From contig NC_089438.1 of assembly GCF_026210795.1 (NCBI RefSeq), forward strand, positions 1 through 64,000: DNA of 64,000 bases. The letters are read 5' to 3'. A program made the position numbers and the translations under genes. The notes beneath the pieces are model-generated. The model was not told the DNA's origin. It saw only the letters and a program-made list of their open reading frames with translations, and ran no database searches. The stretch is from Rhizophagus irregularis. Its lineage: Eukaryota; Glomeromycota; Glomeromycetes; Glomerales; Glomeraceae. Positions 43,119 through 52,974 of the stretch are shown here, in pieces (positions within the stretch are counted from its first letter, which is position 1; each line of letters begins with the position of its first letter).

Positions 43119-44095
43119 TACCTATGGATCTAGTACGATATCTCTTTTTATCACTTTGTTACCTTAAGAAATACGAGTAAAATTAGTTAAACTTGACTGT
43201 GAATCACGGTTGAATAAGATTCTAGTTTGTAGAGTATCTATAATCTCTCGGATCTACAGTGAAGTTGTAATTGGAAAAGCGAAAAAAATTTCTCTCTTAA
43301 AAATGTGGCTAAAGTTGTACAAACCTATGTGGTATCACGTGCAAATATAACGTTTCTATTGGCATTCTATAATTACTAAGCTAACCAAATTTGATCTTTG
43401 TGCAGCAAAATTTTCAGCCTGCGCTTTGACTTAACCGCGGCTCCAAAAAATATAGCAAATGTATTAATTAACACTTAACAGATAATGAATAATATTAAAA
43501 AATTAATTTTACATAATATACAATACATAAATATAAATTAGCCTAAAAAGTACAATTAATAGGATTGTTTAAAGTATCTAATTTTATAATTATTTATAAA
43601 AAGACAAATTAAAATATTTTTTAGGTTTAAATCATTTTTCTTTTGCCCTTTTTTTTTGCTATATTTCTTTTATTCTTTTTTTATTTCTCTTTATGTTTAT
43701 TATTATACATTAATAGATAAATATCATAATTCTTAAATTATATAGTTTTTAGAATTCCAGAAATCTCTAAAATAAGTTATAAATCATATATTTACATTTT
43801 TTAAAAGTTAATAATTAGTTATTATTAATAAATTTTTATTTTTTTTTGGCTGCAGCACATTTGGATATTTTATTAGATAAGCAAAGTACAATTCAATATA
43901 TATACAAATACAAATTAAAAAAAATAATCTAATTTATTAAATACTAAACTACCTGTTATTTGGAAAACAATCATATGTATGCTGTTAATTAGAACTGGAC
44001 TAAGTTCTCCTTTTAGGTGTTTTTTCTTAGAAAGGAATCAGAACTCCGCTTACTTATAATAAAGGTTAACATAGTAAATTAACCCTTTATTAATA
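42984..44095. other. 5' flank of the Bye1-like gene and AT-rich spacer
   Basis: A run of 32 A (43083-43114 on the plus strand, i.e. poly-T upstream of the minus-strand gene) is 100 bp before the ATG. The frames across it are low-complexity artefacts. The rest is AT-rich with no gene. Confidence 0.5.
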
Positions 44096-44399
44096 GTTTT
44101 TACCAGGGACGATGATTTTATGATGTGCTCAAATATAAATTATATATGTGCTATAACCAAAATATGTGATGTGATTTTTTTCAAAAATTTTTATATTATG
44201 TGATATTATTTTATAAAAATACAGCATTATTTGAAATTATTTAATTAAAATTTTAAAATTTTTTTTATTTTTTTTTATTAAAAGTTAAGTTTTAATGCCA
44301 TTAACATCATATTTAATTTTTTGAGAGATTCCTAAGATAAATTTTGACAGTCATTATCTAAAAGAGAATTATACATAGAAAAACTTCGTTCAACACTAC

Positions 44400-46075
44400 A
44401 ACTTGATACTGGAAGCCAAATATATTCTAAAGCAATTTTGGAAAGGATCGGTAATTATGTTACCTTATTTAACCAATATTGATTTAATTCAATTTTGCCA
44501 AGAACTTCATTGTTACCTAGTCCACAATAAATTCCCCATTCTCTTAATAATTCATCTGGTGGATTGGCAAATTCATGAATTGCATTATATTGCCAAATAT
44601 CTTTTTGTGAAATGTCTCCAGTATAAATATATTTAGGATCAAAGACTTAGCATGAATAAAAGAGGCGTCAGGCTGGATGATTGGGAATATGTACAGCAAA
44701 TTTATTATAAGCTGCTTCAAATGCTAACCAAAAAATAACATAAAAATCTTCTGGATTAAATCTAAGTTGAATAATTAAATTTTCCAAAGAGCCAAAATTA
44801 GATGAATTCCTGTTGGCTTTTTTGATTGCTGAAAAAAATCAAAGTCTTGAACAAATTCATTAGCATAAAAAGAAATAAAATTAAGGTAAATTGTAATTGT
44901 GCCTAATTTTGGCTCATCTTGTAAGCAAGAATTGATAGATTCTAAAGTATTATGCTTTTTGTCATTTTCATACTCTTTTTTAAAAAAGGAGGGCCAATAA
45001 ACAATATGTTTCTTTACATAAAATACCATTCAAAACCAAGAATTCCAACGCATTTTATTATATAAAGGAATTTTGCATGGTAATGAAATTCTATGCATTT
45101 TCAAATGTGTTAAATATCAACATCTTCGAGCAGGAGAATTAACAAAGACTTCTTTAGTTTTATCCAAAAGATTTTTTAAAATAGCAAACCTTGGTAATGT
45201 TCTCCATGTATCTCTAAATGTTATTTATTTTGATATATTTAATTAAATATTATTTATTATCTTATTTTAATAAAAAGATCTTTAAAAAAAATAAAAAAAT
45301 ATTAAACTACCTACCCAATAAGGTTTATAATATGCGCACAACAAGGTACATAAATTAATTGAGGCATTAAAGGCAATAGAACCTCTCTATAACATTTCTT
45401 CATATATGCGGCAGAATCTGAGAGAAACAAGCGAGGTAAATTAAAAGATATATTGTATGTAGTGAGTATTGTCATAAGGGTTTATCCCATTGTAATATTA
45501 TTCACTTTTTCAAGAAAATTAACAGAAACTAATTTTATTTCATTTTGATATGCAAAAAGTGTGTTTACTATGCTTCTAGCACAATCATCAGTTGTTTCAT
45601 CCATAATTATAACTACAGGTTTTGAATAAAAAAACAATTTAAGATACTAATGATACCTTTCAAAAACATTAGGTAAGTAAATTTGTCTTAAGGTTAGAGC
45701 TTGAGGAATAGAACCTCCATTTTTAACATGTTTTTTAAAAAAAGGAAATAAAGAATTAACTTTTTCAAGAGGAATATCTGCTATTGCAAACGCTTCTATA
45801 AGATCTTCAATAACTTGTTTTTTTAAGTCAGCTGCCACTTGAGTAGAAACAAGAGTAAGTTGTTGTGCTTTATTTTGCTCTTCATGACTTTCCATATTCG
45901 ATATATGTTTTTGACTATTACAATGATTATCTACAGTAGATTTTTGTCTCCATTCTACAGAAACATTACAGTAATTACAAAAAAGTACTTTATCATCAAC
46001 ACGAAAAATATCCTCATATTCATTACATCTAATATAAACTGATACATTTTTATAATTTCTTTTTCTTTTCAGCAT
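44400..46075 (-). pseudogene. hAT-like transposase with BED-type zinc finger
   Basis: From ATG 46075 an open stretch of 142 codons holds a BED/CGGBP-like finger (FCNYCNVSVEWRQKSTVDNH, then NSQKH) and VNSLFPFFKKHVKNGGSIPQ. A TAG at 45647-45649 breaks VFERYH-YLKLF; in the same frame follows the catalytic-start motif VVIIMDETTDDCARSIVNTL of hAT-like RNase H folds. Further fragments down to ~44400 (FLSDSAAYMKKCYRE, YVPCCAHIINLIG, 44775-45029) are separated by stops and possibly an intron near 45210-45310. It is not functional as read. Confidence 0.75.
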
Positions 46076-46161
46076 TGCAAAAGTACGAAAAAAAAAAAAT
46101 AGATTGGATATAAATTTGATAATCATAAATTTCCCCCTTAACTGCGGATTATGTATTAAAT

Positions 46162-46380
46162 CATAAGACAAATCCAAATTATATAATATTATGTTGTGCA
46201 AAATTCAAATTATGTATTTGTCGTATAATTATTTGTTTTATGTGATATTATGCAATTACGTAAAATTATCATAAGACAAATCCAAATTATATAATATTAA
46301 TATTGCGGCAAAATTCAAATTACGTATTTGTCATATAATTATTTGTTTTATGCATATTATGCAATTACATAAAATTATCG
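46162..46380. repeat. Two direct ~107-bp repeats in the hAT element
   Basis: A unit starting ATCATAAGACAAATCCAAAT and ending TTACGTAAAATT occurs twice (about 46162-46269 and 46270-46379) and differs by a few bases. It is subterminal, where hAT transposases bind repeated motifs. Confidence 0.8.
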
Positions 46381-46394
46381 TTCCTGGTTTTTAC

Positions 46395-47540
46395 CTTATT
46401 TTTTTCTTAAATTCTATTGGTTAATTAGCTAAAAAGAAAAAAAATTATAACAATGTAACATAAAATTTCCTTACAATAGAATCTGCAAAGAATTTTATAT
46501 ATGATTTTTACCTTAGGCTTAGGGGTGACTTATCTTATAAAGTAAATAGTATGCTAGAAAATCCCTTCTTCTGGTTTATGTTTTGTGAGTATTTTGAAAA
46601 TTCACTATAACTGTAATATGAAATCTAGAGGTAAAAAAAGAAAAAAAGGAATAACAAAATAAAAGTTAGAGTAAAAAAATTTTATAAAAAAGGGTTAAAA
46701 TTAATAATCTAATACAAGCTATATTATCTAGTATTTCTAATAAATTGATCTGATCAGATTGGTAATATAGTACAACCTAAATTAATTGTAAAAAAAATAC
46801 ATTTTTTGTAAATATCTTGTAATCTAGCAATCCAATTTTAATAAACTTTTTTTTTTTAATCTGTTTATTAATATAATTTATAAAACAAAAAAGTTATTAT
46901 TAAAATCCAATCACTAAATTACGAGATAATAATATTTTTAAATTCGGTTTAAATTAGATTAAATTCAAATCAGATTAGATTCAGATCAGATTATTAAAAT
47001 CCTAATTTAATCTGGATTTTTAGGAGTATTAATACCATTTCACTATTTATATTTCCACTCAAGTTCTTTGATAACTTTTATCAATTAGGCCACACCAATT
47101 TTTGGATTTTTTATGTAAAAAAAATACATGTAATTTAGGTTGAAATTAGACAAATCTTTAAGTCTTGGCTGAAATTATTATCCAAAATTTTTGCTTACTC
47201 TTTTGGTCAAAATTTTGGCCAAAATTAATGGTAATTCTGGTTATATATTGTATTTTATGTATTATTTTTTGTCCCCTCCCCCTAGATTAAGATCTCCTAT
47301 GTTATGTTCTGATACATTAAGATTTTTACCTTAATTCTACTTTTAGTTGAAATCTTATTTTGATGGCCTATTTTTAGGCCTATTCAAAATAGACAAAAAG
47401 TACTTTTTCCATTCACCTTTATATTCTTTAAAGTTGAATTTTATATCCTACCACTACTAATGTGACCAACTATTAATTGCTGATCCATATATAATTGATA
47501 GAACAGATATAGTAAATTATGATGTTATGTTTAATAATAA
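46395..47540. other. Intergenic region with ATCAGATT words
   Basis: No gene. Around 46740-47010 words such as CTGATCAGATTGG and CAGATCAGATTATTA recur in both orientations, suggesting a decayed inverted-repeat element. Confidence 0.4.
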
Positions 47541-47559
47541 AAAAAATGTGTTTGAAATT

Positions 47560-48960
47560 TCTTTTTTTTTCATGTCAAAATCCTACATTATTTCAAAAAA
47601 CTTGTTGCAACTGGTAGTATTGTACCAGAACTTCATTATGATCTATATTTGTATGACTGGTGGATTTTTCTAAAGAAAAAATTCAAGAAAAACAAAACAT
47701 ATTATTCTATTCCCTTATGCTTAGAATTTGATCAACTTAATAATAATCCATTTATTATATGTATAATTTACAATATTTATAGCTCTCTACAACTTGGCTA
47801 TATTTGTGAAGGAAAAGAACAAAGTAGTAGTATTAATACAAGTGTTTCTGCAAATATTACTTTTGTTTATCAATCTGTTTTTAGTAGTAAAACAAATATG
47901 CAGGATTCTCTTATTTAGATATTGACCAACCTGAAACAGCACAAAAATTATTAGAAGAAGTTACATTTCGTCCTTTTATTATTGAAGTAGAAAATATCCC
48001 AATTTTTGTTAATTGTCTATGGTAAAATTACTATATCAAAAACAAATAAAATTGGCCATAATTATGCAGTATCATTATTTCATAAATACAAAAGAGTACA
48101 ATTAGTTTTTTATCAATATGTTGATAATCTTTTTTAATTATGTTACTAAATATATAGATATTTCACCTAATGCTATTTGAAAAAAAACTGGAGTTTTGAC
48201 ATCTACATTAGGTGGAACTTTATTTGTTATAAATCATTCTTTAACTTTATATAGAATAAACCAAACACATTAAGAACTTTATTCATATAAATTACCTAAT
48301 GAATGCATACTTGCAAATTGGAATAATGATATAATTATGGAGCATTTATATGAATTGTATTTAAAAAGAAATATTAGACAATCAGTTGAATGGCATCAAG
48401 TATTTCAAAATTGGATATAACAAAAAATTGAATTATATACTCATCTTGGTGATATATACTGTCTTTTCCAATTTTTTGACTCTGACAATTTTTTTCAAAT
48501 AGTCTAGTAATATTTTTCTTGTCTTTATTCTGGCATCATCAATTTTTTTTTTTTTGATATTATAAAGGGATTGTTTACATGAAAGACACCATTCTCAAGC
48601 ACTTTTAATTGATAGACTAATGAGTGATCAGATTTATCAAAAAAGTATCAGAAAGTTACAAGAGTTTCAGAAAGCTTCCTATTTTGATGAACGAGCTAAA
48701 AACCACCTTCTTTCTTCAATGATCTTCAATTGATAGAAACGCTTCAACTGTTGCTTAAATTTAGTATAAAAATGAGTTCTCAGCAAGATTTTTTTCAATA
48801 TAGAAAAAATTATTTAACTTTTACTCAAGTTATTATTATTATAAAAAATAAAAAATTCCGTAGCTTAATTTCAAACTATAAAAAAGATATGCTCAAGCTT
48901 ATAATTCTATTGATCAAGATCTTAAGAACGTCCTATCTAAAGGGCCAGTGAATCATAATG
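47560..48960 (+). pseudogene. Decayed gene of an unrecognised family
   Basis: Fragments that read as protein on the plus strand: VPELHYDLYLYDWWIFLKKK, CLEFDQLNNNPFII (47649-47918), TAQKLLEEVTFRPFIIEVE, FHKYKRVQLVFYQYVDNLF, EWHQVFQNWI and RKLQEFQKASYFDERAKNH. They follow each other with stops between. I do not recognise a family; it has the look of an old repeated gene or transposon protein. Confidence 0.5.
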
Positions 48961-49247
48961 CAGGTCAAAAATCCAATTCTTGCCGGCATTAAATACTATA
49001 AGTGTGTTGCTATGTTTAATTAGGTATCATCATTGTTACATCGTGAAACTATATATTGGTAGAATTTTTTTTAAAAAAGAAGTTTAACCATGCAAGTACT
49101 TTATGTTAAAATTCCTCACGTACCAATTAATTGTTACAATAAAATTAATTTATTGACGTTAATTGTTCTATCTAGTAAGAGCTGTTTAACATTAAAACGT
49201 TTTTGGTTATTTCTATAGTGAACTATTGTAAACAGCCCATCTTTAAC

Positions 49248-49988
49248 ATGAATATTGGTCAAGAAAGTGGGATTAAGAATTTATTAATTATTGGCCATAC
49301 TAATGTTGGCAAATCCACATTATGCAATGTACTATGTGATGCGAATTATTTTGAGGAAAATGATTATACAGCTAAAAAGACTAAAAATTTCCAGAAAAAA
49401 GACTTCATATGGAAAGAGACAAAATATCGTGTGATTGAAATTGGAGTTAGTTTAAATGATAAGAAAGATTTGTATAATAAACTAGGTGAAGTAATCTATT
49501 CGATGCCAGAAGGGATAAGTCAGGTATTATTTTTGATTGATGAAAGGTTCATGGCAGTAGAGATAAGTACGTTCAAGTCATTTGAAAAAGAAATTTTAAA
49601 CAGTGATATTACTGAATATACTACTATTGTGAGAACGAAATTTGGGAACTTTAAAATTGAAAAAAAACGCGACGAAGATAAAGATCAAGTGATTTATGAA
49701 AGTGAAGCAATTGCTAAAGTAGTTAAATTATGTAAAGGTCCCATTTATGTGAACAACCCTCCGATAAATATTACTATTGAAGACGATGATGATAAAGAAA
49801 GAGTTGAAAATAATAAAAGAACAAGAGCAAGGTCAAGAAATATACTATTAAATCACTTGGAGACTGCATGTCAAGAAAAATACTACAAACTAACAACTTG
49901 GGATGAGTTATATAATAAAATTGCCAGTGTCAAATCGAACGGGACAGGAGATATTGCTGAAGAAGTGGAACGTTCGCTAAGTAAGTAG
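49248..49988 (+). CDS. AIG1-like GTPase with degenerate switch II
   Basis: 246 residues from ATG 49248 (MNIGQESGIKNLLIIG). G1 GHTNVGKS at 16-23. Switch II reads VIEIGVSL, so the Asp of DxxG is lost, as in the gene at 24464. ISQVLFLIDERF, TTIVRTKFGNF (Gly at the TKxD Asp site), VNNPPINITIEDDDD, RARSRNILLNHLETAC and KLTTWDEL follow. It is upstream of and co-directional with an LRR-GTPase gene (164 bp from stop to the next reading frame). Confidence 0.85.
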   Translation: MNIGQESGIKNLLIIGHTNVGKSTLCNVLCDANYFEENDYTAKKTKNFQKKDFIWKETKYRVIEIGVSLNDKKDLYNKLGEVIYSMPEGISQVLFLIDERFMAVEISTFKSFEKEILNSDITEYTTIVRTKFGNFKIEKKRDEDKDQVIYESEAIAKVVKLCKGPIYVNNPPINITIEDDDDKERVENNKRTRARSRNILLNHLETACQEKYYKLTTWDELYNKIASVKSNGTGDIAEEVERSLSK

Positions 49989-50152
49989 TAATTTTAATTA
50001 CATTGGATGAACTTTTACTCGAATTATTATATTAATAATCTGTGACTTCCAAACTCAAATAGAGTCAGAAAAAAAAGTAAGTAGGTCATTTTAATTAATA
50101 TAGTGCACGCTTTGCTTCTTCCTATTTTTTAACAGCTCCTCTTATACTTTAG

Positions 50153-51940
50153 GATGAAAAAACACAACAAACAACAAGGCAAAAAAGTCGAAAAAATCAA
50201 AAAGACCAACAATGGTTTGATGAAAAATATTCGAACGAGGAAGTTATAAATATTGTTGGTAGAAAACGCTTAAACCTTGCTGGTTCTTTAAAAATAGAAG
50301 ACTTTAAAAATTTAAAAAATATTAGTCTGAAGAAACTTAAGATAGCCAATTTGGAAATAAATAATTGTCCTCAACTTAATATTATCAACATGTCTGAACT
50401 TGCTAAACTTACGAGTTTATCAGTGACTGGTTGTTCAAAACTGATCGTGCTTAATTGTTCATTAAATGAGTTAACTAGTTTGGAAGTAAGTGGTTATCAT
50501 CAACTAAATAATATTCTCGACTTGTCTACGTTTACTAAACTTACGAATTTATATGTGAGAAATTATTCAAACCTAACTACGCTTGATTTTTCATCAATTG
50601 AGAAGTTAATTAGTTTAAAAATAAGTGGATGTCTTCAACTCACTAATATTAACAACTTATTCAAGTCTTCTAAACTTGAGAGTTTATCCGTGATTGATTG
50701 TCCAAAACTTACTACGCTTAGTTATTCGACAAATGGGTTAACTAGTTTGGAAATAATTGGTTGTAAACAACTTAAAAAGATTTCCAACTTATCTAATGTT
50801 CCTAAACTTACGAGTTTAACTTTGATTGATTGTCCAAATATAACCAAGCTTGATTGTTCATCAACTGAGAAGTTAACTGAGTTAGAAGCTAGTGATCTTA
50901 TTGAACTCAAATGTTTGAATACTTCAATTAAGACATTGAGCGTTAATCTTTGTCCGGGTATTAAAATACTTGATTGCTCCAATAACGATAAACTTATTAA
51001 TTTAGATATAAGCAACTGCACCGAATTGGAATTTCTTGATTGTTCTACTAGTAAATTAACTAGTCTTGGTATAAACAACTGCAAATTCCTGTTGAAAGAA
51101 TATGAACAAAATGGCACTAAATCTAATAGGTTTAAATATCCTCCTGACTTGAAGATTATTGAGAAGAGAATTATGAAGAACTTAATAATAGTTGGCCGTA
51201 TTGGTGGTGGTAAATCTACGTTGTTCAATATATTAACTGAATCCGAAGACTTTGAGGAAAGTGGACGCTCAATTAGCGTTATTAAAAATTTCCAGAAAAA
51301 AGATTTTGAATGGCATGGGAAAAGTTTTAGTGTGGTTGATACCATTGGAGTTGGGGACACTCAACTATCTACAAAGAAGGTTTTATATAAAATATTAGAT
51401 GGAATTTTTTCTATACCGGAAGGGATAAGCCAAATTTTATTTGTGATTGATGAAAGATTCACAACGGAAGAAGTAAAAATATTTAACTTGCTTAAAGGAT
51501 CCATTTTCGACATTTTTGGTATTCATATTTTTAAATATGTTACTATTGTGAGAACTAAATTCAGTAATTTTAAGAATAAAAGTGAGTGTGAAGCGGATAA
51601 GGAACAATTACATAATGAGAACGAAAATATTGCTAAAATAGTTAAATCATGTAGGGATATTGTTTATGTAGACAATCCTCCGACCAATTTTCAAATTTTT
51701 GACGAGGATGATCAAGAAACGGTTGCAACTAATAGAAGAAAAAGAGAAAGGTCAAGAGAAATATTATTAAACTATTTAGATAAAACATGTCAGCTAGATT
51801 GTTTCAAATTAAAAACGTGGGATCAGATACGTGAACCGATTGCCGAATATTTAGAAAGTAACTGTGATGATGTACCATCGGAGTTAGAAAAAAATCAGAC
51901 ACTTATTAAAATTAGTGAATTATTTTGTTCAATTACTTAA
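50153..51940 (+). CDS. LRR-AIG1-like GTPase, N-terminus frame-shifted
   Basis: The frame is open from 50153 but has no ATG until ~50390; its first codons encode RKNQKDQQWFDEKYS, homologous to residues 6-18 of its paralogues. The likely ATG at 50154 lies in the +1 frame and enters a stop, so either a base was lost or gained in the A-rich start (50154-50200), or translation starts inside the LRR. LRR follow to ~51120, then VGRIGGGKST, DTIGVGDT, ISQILFVIDERF, TIVRTKFSNF, VDNPPTNF, DEDDQE and RERSREILLNYLDKTC, ending like the gene at 19143. The GTPase part is intact. Confidence 0.75.
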   Translation, partial: DEKTQQTTRQKSRKNQKDQQWFDEKYSNEEVINIVGRKRLNLAGSLKIEDFKNLKNISLKKLKIANLEINNCPQLNIINMSELAKLTSLSVTGCSKLIVLNCSLNELTSLEVSGYHQLNNILDLSTFTKLTNLYVRNYSNLTTLDFSSIEKLISLKISGCLQLTNINNLFKSSKLESLSVIDCPKLTTLSYSTNGLTSLEIIGCKQLKKISNLSNVPKLTSLTLIDCPNITKLDCSSTEKLTELEASDLIELKCLNTSIKTLSVNLCPGIKILDCSNNDKLINLDISNCTELEFLDCSTSKLTSLGINNCKFLLKEYEQNGTKSNRFKYPPDLKIIEKRIMKNLIIVGRIGGGKSTLFNILTESEDFEESGRSISVIKNFQKKDFEWHGKSFSVVDTIGVGDTQLSTKKVLYKILDGIFSIPEGISQILFVIDERFTTEEVKIFNLLKGSIFDIFGIHIFKYVTIVRTKFSNFKNKSECEADKEQLHNENENIAKIVKSCRDIVYVDNPPTNFQIFDEDDQETVATNRRKRERSREILLNYLDKTCQLDCFKLKTWDQIREPIAEYLESNCDDVPSELEKNQTLIKISELFCSIT

Positions 51941-52974
51941 AAATTAATATTCAAAAATAAAGTTTATATATACTATCCATAAATTAAAGATATAAATTTG
52001 TTCAATAATAAAGATACTTGGTGTGTTACAGTAACAAAACAGAACTAATTTAACTTCATAGTAGAGTATTATTAAAATAAAATGGTTTAAATCATGTTGA
52101 TTCCCGATTTCCTCAACTTCCCCGTACTTGACTTGTCAACGAAAAAATCGCTAAACTTCATTTATCACCATAGAAATTAATATTAATTTTGATTTTCTAA
52201 ACGTATTAGGGTTTTTTCGATCTGGATATCTTTTATTTGTTATACTTTTTTAACGTTTTTATGGGTAATTTGTTTCCTGCTTATTATAAGCGTTTAATAA
52301 AGAGCCAAATAAAAAAAAGGTTTAACAGTTAAGATAAAATTATTGTCGTTATAATAAACTACTAAAATGCATTTTCATTTGTAAATTTTATTTGAAATAC
52401 AATTTTTGTTTGTCTATATTTTTCACGAAACACAAAAAAAAAGGAAATTTCTACTCATAAAAGAGCCGTGAGTGAGACTAAGCGAAAAATTCAAATATAA
52501 ATCGTCCGAAGTTCGTTCGAAACGAGCCGGGCTCGGCCATTCTAATCGAATCAAGCCGGCTCGAATTTTGGCTCGAGCCAAGCTTTAATTGTGAGCGCGA
52601 CGAAAAAAAATACAAAAAGTTCATCCTATCGATCGTGTGTCACATATGATATTAATTATAAGAATATGTCACGAATATTCACGTGATATTATTCATTTTT
52701 GCTGCGACAATCACTCGCCAATCATGAAAATTGCACCTTTTTAAATCGATTTTTTTTTTTTAACTCATCACACTTTTTTAAATCTAAATCCAGTTGGCCA
52801 ATTTTTTTAAAAAAACTTGTTCTCTAATTTAAGAAAATTGATTATCTGTATGCTTCCTGCCAAATTCATGCGCATGCGTGTAAGCTGCATGTCTCTCAAA
52901 TATTAGTTCATAATTAGTTAACAAAGAAAACGATGAAAGAAAAGGTTTCGTACTCAATTAAATAATTAAAAAAC
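51941..52974. other. Intergenic region upstream of the third LRR-GTPase
   Basis: No gene. A G/C-richer stretch (52500-52600) has GCTCGGC/GCCGGCTCG words. It probably includes the promoter of the next gene. Confidence 0.4.

Larger units (their letters stand above)
44104..46386 (-). mobile_element. Complete hAT-type element, transposase decayed
   Basis: 2,283 bp with inverted ends CAGGGACGATGATTTTATG (left) and CAGGAACGATAATTTTATG (right, complement) and a perfect 8-bp target duplication GTTTTTAC at 44096-44103 and 46387-46394. Both features are diagnostic of hAT. The interior encodes, on the minus strand, a BED-like zinc-finger protein and the remains of a catalytic domain. Two ~107-bp direct repeats lie just inside the right end. 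Confidence 0.9.

Noticed and set aside
42887-43180. Lys-rich plus-strand frames around 43083-43114
   Set aside because: Created by a 32-base A run upstream of the Bye1-like gene.
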